Below are positions 17,071 through 26,926 of a stretch of 64,000 bases of DNA, piece after piece. The notes beneath the pieces were generated by a model. The model was not told where the DNA came from. It ran no database searches and saw nothing but the letters and a program-made list of their open reading frames with translations. Position 1 is the stretch's first letter, and every line of letters starts with the position of its first letter. Source of the DNA: Rossellomorea aquimaris (lineage in GTDB: Bacteria; Bacillota; Bacilli; Bacillales; Bacillaceae_B); the NCBI RefSeq assembly GCF_020172085.1, contig NZ_JAIVAT010000007.1:744001-808000 (forward strand), in the 5' to 3' direction. The position numbers and the translations under genes were made by a program.

Positions 17071-17778
17071 TTATGATAGGGCATCCTTCACATACTTCTT
17101 CGTCACAGCCTGATAAAATCCGGCCTGGACCGTCAATACGGATACGATCATCACATTCAGGACTTTGGTGAGATTCTCCTCCATGATTCCGTCAATGGTC
17201 GAAAGCATCGCATGGCACTCTTCCTTGATGAATCCATCAATATGTTCGTTGACGGAACCATCCGCCGTTTTGATGGAGGGCAGGGATTGATGATGAATCT
17301 GGTCAAAGACTGATGCATAGGCAAGATAAAGATCTGTTGGATTGACGATGTCATCCGTACGGTCTTCAATATTATTGAACACAAGCGTCAGGATTTTACG
17401 GATCGATTCAAAATCAAGAGTCGCTTTAAGGTCTTCGACGATGAAGAGCATGGCAGCCTGTTCAATGGTGTATTTTTTGCCGAGCTGTGGGGATCCGATT
17501 AATCCTCTGACATCCCGCTTCACCCAGTTCTGGACGGTGCTTTGTGGAAAGTTGGTGAATTCGATCAGGTTTCCCAAGGAGACGATTTCATTGAGGGAAA
17601 ATCCAATTTCGCCTTTGGAAGGTTTGAGTAATTTTTGAATGATTGGTGGCAGCTCATCCTCTTTATGTAAATCCGTCCATGCAACCTGAAGCACCTTGAG
17701 TGGGGTACTGCTGTTTGTGCCGTTCAGTGAGCGCAGGAGGTGGGCCATATGTTTGCGTGTCAATTTAATCGTTTCCAT
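17071..17778 (-). CDS. DUF1836 domain protein, putative DNA-binding
   Basis: 235 residues. The N-terminal half (about 50-110: SLNEIVSLGNLIEFTNFPQS then TVQNWVKRDVRGLIGSPQ) resembles a MerR-like winged helix, which is the DUF1836 signature. The C-terminal half is helical. Role unknown; it may be a small transcriptional regulator. The ribosome site (GGGGTAATC) is weak. Confidence 0.75.
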   Translation of the reverse strand: METIKLTRKHMAHLLRSLNGTNSSTPLKVLQVAWTDLHKEDELPPIIQKLLKPSKGEIGFSLNEIVSLGNLIEFTNFPQSTVQNWVKRDVRGLIGSPQLGKKYTIEQAAMLFIVEDLKATLDFESIRKILTLVFNNIEDRTDDIVNPTDLYLAYASVFDQIHHQSLPSIKTADGSVNEHIDGFIKEECHAMLSTIDGIMEENLTKVLNVMIVSVLTVQAGFYQAVTKKYVKDALS

Positions 17779-17857
17779 CGTGATTACCCCGTCTCTTTTC
17801 CAAATATCTTCTTCTATACTACTGGTTCGTCAGGGACTCGTCAATTTCACCTTTTGC

Positions 17858-17886
17858 TTGTATTTCGCGGAGAAAGGAATTATAAT
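17858..17886 (+). promoter_or_regulatory. SigA-type promoter of htpX
   Basis: TTGTAT (17858-17863), 17 bp, TATAAT (17881-17886), 51 bp before the start codon. Confidence 0.65.
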
Positions 17887-17936
17887 ATATTCAGATACAG
17901 GTTCATATGAACTTGAAATAGGAGTGAGGAAACAAG

Positions 17937-18818
17937 ATGGGGAAACGTATATTTTACTTCCTGTTAACGAACGTTTTAGTATTACTGACGATTAGTATCA
18001 TTTTTTCCGTCACAGGAGCGGGAAATTACATCACTGTTTCAGGCGGGCTGGATTTAGGTGCACTACTCGTATTCAGTGCCATTATCGGTTTTTCCGGGTC
18101 ATTCATCTCTCTGGCGATGTCACGCTGGATGGCGAAGCGGATGATGGGGGTCCAGGTGTTGAATCCGGATGGAGCCCTCTCTTCTGAGGAACGTGCGGTT
18201 GTGGAGAAAGTTCATCGTCTTTCAAGAGCGGCTGGACTTACACATATGCCGGAAGTGGGAATCTATCATTCTCCTGAAGTCAATGCATTCGCAACAGGTC
18301 CTTCGAAGAAGCGCTCACTGGTTGCGGTTTCGACTGGATTGCTTCGTGAAATGGATGACGATGCAGTGGAAGGCGTCATCGCCCATGAAGTGGCCCACGT
18401 AGCGAACGGGGATATGGTGACGATGACCTTACTTCAAGGTGTGGTCAACACATTCGTTGTCTTCCTGGCACGTATCGCCGCATGGATTGCGTCGCGTTTT
18501 GCAAGGGAAGAAATGGCACCAATCGTGCATTTCATTGCCGTGATTGTTTTCCAGATCGTCTTCTCGATCTTGGGAAGTTTGGTCGTCTTCGCTTATTCTC
18601 GTCATCGTGAATACCACGCGGACAGAGGTGGAGCGGACCTTGCAGGTAAAGACAAAATGGTGCATGCCCTTCAAATGCTGAAAGCCTACTCGAGCCGCAT
18701 GAAGGGTGAAGATGACACCGCCATTTCCACATTGAAAATCAATGGAAGACGTAAATCGGCGATGTTTTCGACTCACCCGGATTTGGATGAGCGGATCAGC
18801 CGTTTGCAAGCAAAATAA
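17937..18818 (+). CDS. htpX: HtpX membrane zinc metalloprotease
   Basis: 293 residues. Two N-terminal membrane helices (about 7-27 and 38-60), the catalytic zinc motif HEVAH (150-154), two further hydrophobic segments (about 165-215), and the second zinc-ligand region [11 protein letters not shown] near 220. HtpX degrades damaged membrane proteins during heat or envelope stress. ATG follows AGGAGTGAGGAAACAAG. Single-gene unit with its own promoter and terminator. Confidence 0.95.
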   Translation: MGKRIFYFLLTNVLVLLTISIIFSVTGAGNYITVSGGLDLGALLVFSAIIGFSGSFISLAMSRWMAKRMMGVQVLNPDGALSSEERAVVEKVHRLSRAAGLTHMPEVGIYHSPEVNAFATGPSKKRSLVAVSTGLLREMDDDAVEGVIAHEVAHVANGDMVTMTLLQGVVNTFVVFLARIAAWIASRFAREEMAPIVHFIAVIVFQIVFSILGSLVVFAYSRHREYHADRGGADLAGKDKMVHALQMLKAYSSRMKGEDDTAISTLKINGRRKSAMFSTHPDLDERISRLQAK

Positions 18819-18822
18819 TTGT

Positions 18823-18863
18823 AAAAGTGCCTGACCCTATTAAGAGGGTACAGGCACTTTTTT
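18823..18863 (+). terminator. Terminator of htpX
   Basis: AAAAGTGCCTG.ACCCT / AGGGT.ACAGGCACTTTTTT. Confidence 0.88.
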
Positions 18864-18869
18864 GTATAA

Positions 18870-18916
18870 AAAAACTCAACTCCCGAAGAGATCCAGTTGT
18901 TCGGAAGTTGAGTTGA
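18870..18916 (-). terminator. Terminator of the secreted lamin-tail protein gene
   Basis: On the minus strand CTCAACTTCCGAA pairs with TTCGGGAGTTGAG and is followed by a run of T. Confidence 0.8.
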
Positions 18917-18926
18917 TCAAAACGGT

Positions 18927-21038
18927 TTACTGATTAATCTTAAAGTCATCAATGTTCAATCTTGCTCCGCTCGTTCCTGTTACGTTTATGCGGAAACGGA
19001 CAGGTGAGCTTGAATTTACCGTGATCGTTGCTTCAGTAAGAGTACTGCCACTTGTGGCAGACACTGTTACATCCGACCATGAGGCACCTTGATTCGTGGA
19101 TTTCTGCAACTTCCACTGAGCACCGGTGTCATTTCCGAAATCGGCGTGAGAAAAGGTGACCGACTTGGCAGAAGAAGCATCAAAGTTCATGGTGATGGAT
19201 CCGGTTGCTTTGATTCTTGCCGATTGAGTCCCCACTTTTTTATCATTCGATAAGTTCCCTAAAAGGGCATTTGTGAACGTCCAAGTACCATTTGTTGTCG
19301 TAACATCTCCGGTCGTATAGCTTCCTTTGGATCCTGATTCGAAATCTTCACTTACCAGGGGTGCAGCGGATACGGATCCAGCATGGCTTCCTAAGTTTGT
19401 AAAGGTGTCAGTCGGATACGAACTCCATTGACTTGATGAATAGGTAGCTGAACCTTTTGTTACCGATGAGTCCCGAACGAGGGTGATATCCTTTCCGTAA
19501 TTCACACCGGCAGTACCGATTTGATCGATGGAAGCAGTGTTATGTTTTAACGTGACAGCGTCATCTCCGTTGAACGAGATTGAAGAATTCTGCATATCCG
19601 CAACAGCCAGGATCGATGCGTCTGCACTTGGATTTGCAATGACAAATACATCTCCGCTAGCAAGAGTGCCCGACAAAGGAATGGAGCCTGAGAGATTCGA
19701 CAGTTCCAGAGAATACTCAGATAAGTCAATGGCAGATGTGGAGCCGTTGAAAATTTCCAGAGCCTTGTTGTAACCGGATCCTTCAACATATTCACTTAGG
19801 AAAACATTTTCTTCAGATGTTGTACCACCTCCACCTGTTGAGCCGCCGATATAGCCGTAAGATCCAGCTTTGAATGTAGAAGGATCATACCATTTGTACC
19901 CGGGGTCCGGTGAAGCCCAAGGTTCTGCTTGGGGTTCTGTAGAAGACGCAGGATCTTCCATGGATAATAGGGATGTTGGTTGATCCAATTGAAGTCCACT
20001 CACTTGGGTCAGGTCTGTATAGTTTTCCTGATTTGAAAGCCAGTTGATCAAATTCACAAGTAGTGTGGAATCGTTTTGTTCCGTAAAACCATCATACGTC
20101 GTCTTCGCCTGTCCCGTTTCTTCCCTTACGTATTTGGGAGTGGAATCTTCAACTGGAGAAGAGTCTCCGATAAAGGCCGCTTTCCCAAGCCCCACTTTTG
20201 ATACGGCTACAAACGGGCCTTCTGCACGTCCACCGCCATTGTAAATTCCCTGATCGACTGCATATGACCATTTGGCTGATGTTTGAGGCAGGTAAACGAT
20301 TCCTTTTGCCTTAGACGGATCCGTGACGGCAAGCGTGGACCCTGCATGCATGGCAACGGTTGAGACGCCGTTTGTAATCCCAAATGCTTGTGAAGGTGAG
20401 ACAATATCATTGGCGGTTACGTTTCCGATTGCATTGTAGCGAAAGCGCACACCAAAATTGGAGGACAACCAATCAGAGCTATTCACATTTTGCATGGCAT
20501 CAGAAGAAGCCTCTTCAGTAGTCATCCCCTTAGCCGGATCAGCCCACGCTCCTCTTCTATAACCATTGAAGATTTCGGAAGCATCAAAGCGATTCTTGTT
20601 CCGGTCTGCGTTGTAATGATCCGCAATGAAGAAGATACTTCCACCGTTTTGAACATATTGGAGCATGGCCGCCTGTTCAGAAGCTTTGTATGGGATATTG
20701 GCTTCACCGATGACGAATGCATCATATGTACTTAAATCTTCTAACGTGATGGGAGTATTTTTGCGTAATTCTTTCACATAATGGCCTTCGCCGGCAATAG
20801 CGTTCGCGAAATCAGAGAATCCGCCATCAATGACCCAATCAGCCGCTCCAGACGTCTGGCCGTGCGTATTATCAAATAGGATCTTCTTTCCCGTTTCGGC
20901 CCCGATCGGCATGATGACGGGAGCAGGATCGGACGGACCTTCTGCTTCTGCAGAAATGAATGGTGATGCGAGTACTGAGGACGCTCCAAGGATTAATACA
21001 CTTGCCACAGAGAAAAGCTTTGTTTTTCTTTGGTTCAT
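18927..21038 (-). CDS. Secreted multidomain protein with a lamin-tail domain
   Basis: 703 residues. A signal peptide (1-30, cleavage probably after SAEA) leads into an alpha/beta domain (about 50-340) that resembles ThuA/DUF4350 or GATase-like folds (ILFDNTHGQTSG, YDAFVIGEANIPY, GGSIFFIADHYNADRN). A lamin-tail domain follows (about 410-560: VFLSEYVEGSGYNKALEIFN), then a C-terminal beta-sandwich (about 565-703) that looks like a carbohydrate- or surface-binding module. Lamin-tail domains occur on many secreted bacterial nucleases and phosphoesterases. The activity is not identifiable. It is divergent from a PhoP-box operon and could share its control. Confidence 0.75.
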   Translation of the reverse strand: MNQRKTKLFSVASVLILGASSVLASPFISAEAEGPSDPAPVIMPIGAETGKKILFDNTHGQTSGAADWVIDGGFSDFANAIAGEGHYVKELRKNTPITLEDLSTYDAFVIGEANIPYKASEQAAMLQYVQNGGSIFFIADHYNADRNKNRFDASEIFNGYRRGAWADPAKGMTTEEASSDAMQNVNSSDWLSSNFGVRFRYNAIGNVTANDIVSPSQAFGITNGVSTVAMHAGSTLAVTDPSKAKGIVYLPQTSAKWSYAVDQGIYNGGGRAEGPFVAVSKVGLGKAAFIGDSSPVEDSTPKYVREETGQAKTTYDGFTEQNDSTLLVNLINWLSNQENYTDLTQVSGLQLDQPTSLLSMEDPASSTEPQAEPWASPDPGYKWYDPSTFKAGSYGYIGGSTGGGGTTSEENVFLSEYVEGSGYNKALEIFNGSTSAIDLSEYSLELSNLSGSIPLSGTLASGDVFVIANPSADASILAVADMQNSSISFNGDDAVTLKHNTASIDQIGTAGVNYGKDITLVRDSSVTKGSATYSSSQWSSYPTDTFTNLGSHAGSVSAAPLVSEDFESGSKGSYTTGDVTTTNGTWTFTNALLGNLSNDKKVGTQSARIKATGSITMNFDASSAKSVTFSHADFGNDTGAQWKLQKSTNQGASWSDVTVSATSGSTLTEATITVNSSSPVRFRINVTGTSGARLNIDDFKINQ

Positions 21039-21290
21039 TTTTACAACATCTCCTAATCTTTTAGATTCTTCTAAACTTTACCAACATTTCATTAATAGAG
21101 TGTGAAAAAAAGTTGTAATGTTTCGCTTTCTATTGAAATATTTCATACATTTACTAGAAATAGATAGTTCTCAGGTAGTGGAAATCTTCCTCCGATGCTC
21201 CTGTTATGTGAAGGTATCTCTAAACCTGTGAACAGATTTTATAGAGTAAACATAGTAAGGATAAGGACTTTTCCTTATCAATCCTTCGCA

Positions 21291-21307
21291 TTTACATATC
21301 CTTTACA
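21291..21307. promoter_or_regulatory. Possible distal PhoP half-box pair
   Basis: TTTACA at 21291 and 21302, an 11 bp start-to-start phase as in PhoP boxes, in the 489 bp divergent region. It may serve either gene. The remaining part of 21039-21398 shows no gene. Confidence 0.4.
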
Positions 21308-21398
21308 ATACGTAAAATTGGTTCTAAATAACTAAAATCCTTTCATTCTTCACTGAAGATTCCCATATAATCCCTTTTCGGCGGCTTCAATCATCCTC

Positions 21399-21473
21399 TT
21401 AACACTTTCTTAACATTATTTCAGAATAGTTTAACGTTTGGTTAATCTTATATTTACTTTGGTTTCCTAAGAT
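21399..21473 (+). promoter_or_regulatory. PhoP box (five phased repeats) and -10 element
   Basis: TTAACA at 21399 and 21410, TTAACG at 21431, TTAATC at 21442 and TTTACT at 21453. Steps are 11, 21, 11 and 11 bp. PhoP of Bacillus binds TT(A/T/C)ACA repeats with an 11 bp phase. A TAAGAT -10 follows at 21468-21473, with no -35 element other than the box, as expected for an activator-dependent promoter. Confidence 0.75.
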
Positions 21474-21527
21474 GAGTGTGTGAAACAAAAGAAAACAAAA
21501 ATGATTCAAAACTAGGAGGAGACATCC

Positions 21528-22613
21528 ATGAAGAAGAACTCATTGTTGAAGGTAGTAACGGTAGGAGTGACTTCCGCTTTCCTTATGGCGGGCTGTTCTG
21601 GGAACGATAACGCAGAAGGAAGCAAGATCGATACTAGTAACTTATCATTGAATCAAATAGAGAAGAAAGCAAAAGAAGAAGGGGAAGTGAACTCTGTCGG
21701 AATGCCTGATTCATGGGCAAACTGGGGACAGACTTGGAAGGATATCACAGAGAAATATGACATCAAGCATACAGATACAGACATGTCGAGTGCCGAGGAA
21801 CTTGCGAAGTTTGAAAACGGAGATGCCGATGTTGGGGATGTCGGTGTGGCATTCGGACCTCTTGCAGAAGAGAAGGAACTGACGCTTCCATATAAACCAT
21901 CGCACTGGGATGAAATCCCTGATTGGGCGAAGGATGACAACGGAGACTGGGTGGTTGGTTATACGGGGACACTTGCTTTCATTACTGACAAAAATAATGT
22001 GAAAAATCCACCTACTTCATGGAGCGACCTGCTGAATGGTGATTATAAAGTAGATGTAGGTGACGTAATGAAGGCCAATCAGGCACAATTTGCAGTGCTC
22101 GCAGCAGCCTTTGCCAACGGAGGGGACGAGAAGAACATTGAACCGGGAATCGAGTTCTTCCAGAATCTCGCCAAACAGGATCGCCTGCAGACGACGGACC
22201 CTTCCCTGACAGCTCTTGAAAAAGGGGAGACAGATGTCGCGATCGTATGGGATTTCAATGCACTGAACTACCGTGATCAAATTGATAAAGATCGCTTTGA
22301 AGTGATCATTCCATCGGATTCATCGGTTGTGTCAGGGTATGCGAATGTCATCAATAAAAATGCCAAGGATCCACACGCAGCGATGCTGACACGTGAATAC
22401 ATCTTATCGGATGAGGGACAGGCAAATCTTGCCCGTGGATATGCAAGACCGATCCGTGAAGATGTGAAACTTCCGGAAGATGCGAAAGCAAAGCTTCTGC
22501 CAGATAGCATGTATAAGAACGCAAGACCGGTCGAGGATGCAAAAGCATGGGAAGAGGCAACAAAATCCCTTCCACAAAAATGGCAAGAGGAAGTGTTAGT
22601 CCATGTCAACTAA
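21528..22613 (+). CDS. ABC transporter substrate-binding lipoprotein (PotD/AfuA/PhnS-like)
   Basis: 361 residues. Lipoprotein signal with lipobox LMAGC (Cys23). The mature part fits the extracellular solute-binding family of iron(III), polyamine and 2-aminoethylphosphonate transporters (DVGDVGVAFGPLAEE, TGTLAFITDKNNV, SGYANVINKNAKDPHAA). AGGAGG precedes the ATG. First gene of a seven-gene operon behind a PhoP box, so a phosphorus-containing ligand is inferred. Confidence 0.85.
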   Translation: MKKNSLLKVVTVGVTSAFLMAGCSGNDNAEGSKIDTSNLSLNQIEKKAKEEGEVNSVGMPDSWANWGQTWKDITEKYDIKHTDTDMSSAEELAKFENGDADVGDVGVAFGPLAEEKELTLPYKPSHWDEIPDWAKDDNGDWVVGYTGTLAFITDKNNVKNPPTSWSDLLNGDYKVDVGDVMKANQAQFAVLAAAFANGGDEKNIEPGIEFFQNLAKQDRLQTTDPSLTALEKGETDVAIVWDFNALNYRDQIDKDRFEVIIPSDSSVVSGYANVINKNAKDPHAAMLTREYILSDEGQANLARGYARPIREDVKLPEDAKAKLLPDSMYKNARPVEDAKAWEEATKSLPQKWQEEVLVHVN

Positions 22614-23427
22614 CGACAAGCTGATTTTCATCATGATCGATGGACTACGCTTTGATACAGCCGTGGATAACATGGGGTATTTGCATCACTTGGTGGAAAA
22701 GGGACAGGCTTCACGATTCAAGGTGATTTCAGAGGTGCCGAGCATGTCCCGGCCCCTGTACGAAGTCTTGTTGACGGGAACTCCTCCCTACCAAAACGGA
22801 ATCACGTCCAATCAGATTGTACGAGGCTCAAAGGAAGAGAGCATCTTTCACTTGACGAGTAAAAATGGATTGAAGAATGCAACGGCAAGCTATCATTGGG
22901 TGAGTGAACTCTATCATTCTGCACCTTTCAATCCGATGACGGACCGCATCAAGCTTGACGGGAATGGCCCGATTCAGAACGGGATGTTCTACTGGGAGGA
23001 TCACTATCCCGACACGCATCTTTTTGCCGATGCCAACTATATGAAAACGACGAAAGATCCTGATTTCCTCTATATTCACAGCATGAATGTAGATGATGAT
23101 GGACACAAATATACGGCAGACTCTGCCGGTTACAGAAATCGTGTGATCGCTGTGGACGTTATGCTTGCTTCAATTCTACCGGACTGGATAGAAGAAGGTT
23201 ATCAGATCATCATTTCTGCCGATCATGGAATGAACAAGGATGGTCAGCATGGAGGGACGACGAAGGAAGACCGGGAAGTCCCTTTATTCGTCATCAGTTC
23301 GAAACTAGAAGCGGGAATCTATGAACAGGAAATCCCGCAGCTTCAAATCGCACCATTCGTTTGTAAACTATTAAACATTCAACCGTCACCAGCCATGCAG
23401 GAGTTAACGATTCCAGACCTAAAATAG
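22603..23427 (+). CDS. Cytosolic alkaline-phosphatase-superfamily hydrolase
   Basis: 274 residues, no signal peptide. Metal-ligand and catalytic motifs of the nucleotide pyrophosphatase/phosphodiesterase branch are visible: Asp13 (FIMIDGLRFD), a Ser nucleophile candidate Ser49 in VPSMSRP, Asp166/His168 region (VDDDGHKY), Asp207-His208 (SADHGM) and His216. Relatives include phosphodiesterases and phosphonoacetate hydrolase; this one is shorter. The gene overlaps the binding-protein gene by 11 bp with its own GAGGAAG site. It would act on the imported compound inside the cell. Confidence 0.85.
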   Translation: MSTNDKLIFIMIDGLRFDTAVDNMGYLHHLVEKGQASRFKVISEVPSMSRPLYEVLLTGTPPYQNGITSNQIVRGSKEESIFHLTSKNGLKNATASYHWVSELYHSAPFNPMTDRIKLDGNGPIQNGMFYWEDHYPDTHLFADANYMKTTKDPDFLYIHSMNVDDDGHKYTADSAGYRNRVIAVDVMLASILPDWIEEGYQIIISADHGMNKDGQHGGTTKEDREVPLFVISSKLEAGIYEQEIPQLQIAPFVCKLLNIQPSPAMQELTIPDLK

Positions 23428-23441
23428 GTTATGCAGTCCTA

Positions 23442-23475
23442 ATCAGGGTGGATGGGATATGCCCTCCACCTTGAT
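23442..23475 (+). other. Intra-operon hairpin before the permease genes
   Basis: ATCAGGGTGGATGGG can pair imperfectly with CCCTCCACCTTGAT. No T run follows. It could stabilise the upstream message so the binding protein and hydrolase are made in excess over the membrane parts. Confidence 0.45.
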
Positions 23476-23509
23476 CTCAAGGTCAATGGTGTAAAAGGAG
23501 TGAATACTC

Positions 23510-24355
23510 ATGAAAAAGAGGACATCCGGTATTATTCTTACGATGGTTCCTTTAATGGTCTTTATTCTATTATTCTTACTTGTTCCGTTATTTTCAATGA
23601 TTCATGCAAGCTTCACAAAAGGTGGGGAAGCATCGTTGTCCCTGGGGAACTATTTGGAGATTTTTACAAATCCCTATTATTATAAATCATTCGAGAATAG
23701 TATCATCATTTCGATTTCGTCTACTGTCGTGGCGATTATCCTGGCGCTTTTTGCCGCATATGCCATTACGTTCTTTCACAAAAAGACACGGGACCGGATT
23801 CTGGTGCTGGCGAATTTGACATCTAATTTCGCAGGGATCCCGTTGTCCTTCGCTTTTATCGTCTTATTGGGAAATAGTGGCGTGTTCACGATTTTAGCAG
23901 AAAAACTGGATGTCGCTTTGCTGAATCATTTTAATCTGTATTCCTGGACTGGCCTTATTCTGATTTATATTTATTTTCAACTGCCTCTGGCTGTCATGCT
24001 CATGTTTCCGGCATTTCATGGCATCAAGGAGCAGTGGAGGGAATCTGCCTACCTTCTCGGAGCATCACCGCTTACGTTCTGGAAGCGGATCGGGATTCCG
24101 ATCCTTCTGCCGAGTGTGGCAGGTACGGCGAGTATACTGTTTGCGAATTCAATGGGGGCCTATGCCTCTGCCTATGCCCTGACAGGAAGTACGTATAATC
24201 TGGCTACCATCAGGATTGGAGCCTTGATATCAGGTGATATCTTTGCCCAGCCGGAGCTTGGAAGTGCACTTGCCGTGTTATTGGGCGTTACGCTGATTGT
24301 CGCGATGCTGATCAATGAATGGCTCACAAGAAAGGTAAGGAGGGATGTCGGATGA
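23510..24355 (+). CDS. ABC permease, PotB/PhnU-like
   Basis: 281 residues, six membrane helices, EAA loop ESAYLLGASPLTFWKRIGIP near residue 190. AAAAGGAG precedes the ATG. Overlaps the next permease by 4 bp (ATGA). Forms the membrane channel of the phosphate-regulated importer with the next gene. Confidence 0.9.
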   Translation: MKKRTSGIILTMVPLMVFILLFLLVPLFSMIHASFTKGGEASLSLGNYLEIFTNPYYYKSFENSIIISISSTVVAIILALFAAYAITFFHKKTRDRILVLANLTSNFAGIPLSFAFIVLLGNSGVFTILAEKLDVALLNHFNLYSWTGLILIYIYFQLPLAVMLMFPAFHGIKEQWRESAYLLGASPLTFWKRIGIPILLPSVAGTASILFANSMGAYASAYALTGSTYNLATIRIGALISGDIFAQPELGSALAVLLGVTLIVAMLINEWLTRKVRRDVG

Positions 24356-25131
24356 AGAAAAGTCGGTTATCGTTCGTTCCCTTGGTCATTGTGTTTGCTT
24401 ATCTCATCATTCCACTTTTAGCGACGTTTTTATATTCGGTTTCGACTAAATGGAATCAAACGGTTCTGCCTGAAGGAATCACGTTCAAGTGGTATACGGA
24501 GTTATTCAGTGATGGTGCGTTTACTTCAGCCGTCCTGCGTTCCCTTGTGCTTTCAGGAGGGGCCACGGTTCTTTCAGCCCTCTTCATGGTTCCTGCGATA
24601 TTTGCCATTGTGGTCTATGCACCTCGTTTGGAAAAAGGACTGCAGGCGATTGTGCTCCTTACCTATGCCATGCCGGGAGTCATTATGGCAGTCGGGTTGT
24701 TAAGAGCGTATTCGAAAGCGGGAGTCCCGATGGTACTGGTGACAATTGGTGCGTATTTCATCGGGATCATGCCCTATATGTATCAGGGAACCCGTAATAG
24801 TCTCAGAAACATTCATGCCGTATCCCTGATGGAATCGGCAGAACTACTGGGGGCTTCCAAGATATCGGCCTTCAGGAAAATCATCGTACCCAATATCATG
24901 ACGGGCATACTGGTGTCAGCCCTCCTTTCATTCTCGATTCTGTTCGGGGAATTCGTCCTGGCGAATTTATTGATCGGTGGAAGCTATGAAACAGTACAAA
25001 TTTACTTGTATCAACAACTAAAAAAGAGTGGTCACTTCTCCAGTGCCATCGTCGTGTGTTATTTCGTATTCATCAGCATCCTATCAAGCTTGGTTGTGAA
25101 ATTTGCCCAGCGTAAAAAGGAGTCGTTCTAA
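24352..25131 (+). CDS. ABC permease, PotC/PhnV-like
   Basis: 259 residues, six membrane helices, EAA loop ESAELLGASKISAFRKIIVP near residue 165. ATG at 24352 follows AAGGAGGG and overlaps the previous stop; the longer ORF from 24319 lacks a ribosome site. Second channel subunit of the importer. Confidence 0.9.
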   Translation: MKKSRLSFVPLVIVFAYLIIPLLATFLYSVSTKWNQTVLPEGITFKWYTELFSDGAFTSAVLRSLVLSGGATVLSALFMVPAIFAIVVYAPRLEKGLQAIVLLTYAMPGVIMAVGLLRAYSKAGVPMVLVTIGAYFIGIMPYMYQGTRNSLRNIHAVSLMESAELLGASKISAFRKIIVPNIMTGILVSALLSFSILFGEFVLANLLIGGSYETVQIYLYQQLKKSGHFSSAIVVCYFVFISILSSLVVKFAQRKKESF

Positions 25132-25132
25132 C

Positions 25133-26137
25133 ATGAGCTTTATCAAATTGAATCAAATCCAAAAATCCTTCGAAGGCCAGACGGTCATTCAACATATGAA
25201 TTTGGAAATCGAGAAAGGAGAACTTGTGACGTTTCTAGGTCCTAGCGGCTGCGGGAAAAGCACGCTCCTCAGGATGATTGCAGGTCTTGTCTCTCCGGAA
25301 GAGGGCTCCATTCTCATCGATGGTAGAGATGTGACCAATGTTCCCCCAAAGGATAGAGGAGTGGGGATGGTGTTTCAATCGTATGCCTTGTTTCCCAATA
25401 TGAATGTGTATGACAATGTCGCTTTCGGATTGAAAATGAAAAAAATGGAGAAGGACGAAATACATGAGAAGGTTATGAGTATCATTGAACTGGTAGGACT
25501 GACTGGAAAGGAAAAGGCCTTTCCACATGAATTATCCGGTGGTCAGCAACAAAGGGTGGCTCTGGCAAGAAGTGTCGTGGTGGAGCCGAAAGTCCTTCTG
25601 TTGGATGAACCGCTTAGTGCCCTTGATGCACAAATCCGAAAGAATCTTCAAAAGCTGTTACGATCCATTCAGCAAAGGCTCGGGATCACGATGATCCTTG
25701 TGACACATGACCAGGAAGAAGCCATGGTGGTAAGTGATCGAATCGTGCTACTCAACAAAGGTGAAATGGTTCAAAGTGGACATCCTTATGATATTTATAT
25801 GAATCCGACGACCGAATTTGCCGCACGGTTCATCGGTCATTACAATGTCCTAGAGGCAAGTGAACTCGATGCCTTGCTGGGGCCGGTGGAACTTCTTGGC
25901 AGCAAGCTGTATGCTATCCGGCCTGAAGCGTTTCAGAGAATGGATTCAGGACAATCCTTTGCCGTAAAAGCCGTGGTGAAAGACGTAGCTGTATTAGGGA
26001 GCATCGTTCGCTATACACTGGAGTCGAACTCTGTGACCTTTTCTGCCGATTTACTTCAACAGAGGGCAGCCGAATTACACCGTGATAGTGAAGTCAACTT
26101 ATATATTTCAAAAGAGGATGTGATACCACTAACATGA
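25133..26137 (+). CDS. ABC transporter ATP-binding protein, PotA/PhnT-like
   Basis: 334 residues. Walker A GPSGCGKST (about 36-44), Q-loop VFQSYALFPN, signature LSGGQQQR, Walker B VLLLDEP, switch His in LVTHDQEEA, and a C-terminal TOBE-like domain (LYAIRPEAF). AAAAAGGAG precedes ATG at 25133. The stop overlaps the deoR-type start. Confidence 0.93.
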   Translation: MSFIKLNQIQKSFEGQTVIQHMNLEIEKGELVTFLGPSGCGKSTLLRMIAGLVSPEEGSILIDGRDVTNVPPKDRGVGMVFQSYALFPNMNVYDNVAFGLKMKKMEKDEIHEKVMSIIELVGLTGKEKAFPHELSGGQQQRVALARSVVVEPKVLLLDEPLSALDAQIRKNLQKLLRSIQQRLGITMILVTHDQEEAMVVSDRIVLLNKGEMVQSGHPYDIYMNPTTEFAARFIGHYNVLEASELDALLGPVELLGSKLYAIRPEAFQRMDSGQSFAVKAVVKDVAVLGSIVRYTLESNSVTFSADLLQQRAAELHRDSEVNLYISKEDVIPLT

Positions 26138-26913
26138 GTGCATTTGCATCCGATCGTCACAAATTAATTGAAGAAATCCTCCATGAGGATGAAAAAATAT
26201 ACGTCACACAATTAGCAGAAAAAATGAATGTGACACCTGAAACCATTCGGAAGGATCTGGCGTTTCTTGAAAAAGAAAATCGTCTTACCCGCATCCATGG
26301 TGGTGCGGTGAAATACGAGCCAATCGTACAAGAACCGTTATTCCGACAAAAGATGAATGTTCAGCTTGAAGAAAAACGGACAATCGGAAAACTCGCCTCC
26401 CGCTATATTCAGGACGGCGACACGATCATGCTTGATGTCGGGACTACCACCTATCAACTCGCTTATGCCTTGGCAGGTCTTCAGCGTCTGACGATTGTCA
26501 CCAATTCCCTGGCTGCAGCTGAAATCATCAATAAGAGCCTTGAAGCAAAGATCTTTGATGGGAAGCTTGTGATGCTTGGAGGAATGAGTAATCCTGAGCA
26601 AAAATCGGTTTCGGGTGCAATGACCCTCCAAATGCTGCGTCATTTTCAGTTTGACAAAGTGTTTCTGTCTTGTGGAGGCGTCACCATAACCGATATTTTT
26701 GATTATGATCTCGAGGAATCACTGATTTCTGAAACCGTCATGAAACAGGGAAGGGAGATCTATCTACTTGTCGACTCCTCTAAATTGAATCAGACCTCCT
26801 TTTGCCGGATAGGTTCAATGAACGAACTTGACTATGTGGTATGCGATACCCCGATGCCAAGAGAGTGGCAAAAGAATAATAAACATACATTTAAAAAATG
26901 GATTTCGCCATAA
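26134..26913 (+). CDS. DeoR-family regulator of the operon
   Basis: 259 residues. N-terminal HTH (YVTQLAEKMNVTPETIRKDL, about 20-40, then RIHGGAV) and a DeoR sensor domain that in relatives binds phosphorylated sugars or polyols (MLDVGTTTYQLA, VTNSLAAAEII, LVDSSKLNQ). It is translationally coupled to the ATPase gene. It probably adds substrate control to the phosphate control of the operon through a phosphorylated intermediate. Confidence 0.9.
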   Translation: MSAFASDRHKLIEEILHEDEKIYVTQLAEKMNVTPETIRKDLAFLEKENRLTRIHGGAVKYEPIVQEPLFRQKMNVQLEEKRTIGKLASRYIQDGDTIMLDVGTTTYQLAYALAGLQRLTIVTNSLAAAEIINKSLEAKIFDGKLVMLGGMSNPEQKSVSGAMTLQMLRHFQFDKVFLSCGGVTITDIFDYDLEESLISETVMKQGREIYLLVDSSKLNQTSFCRIGSMNELDYVVCDTPMPREWQKNNKHTFKKWISP

Positions 26914-26926
26914 GGAGGAAACCTGA

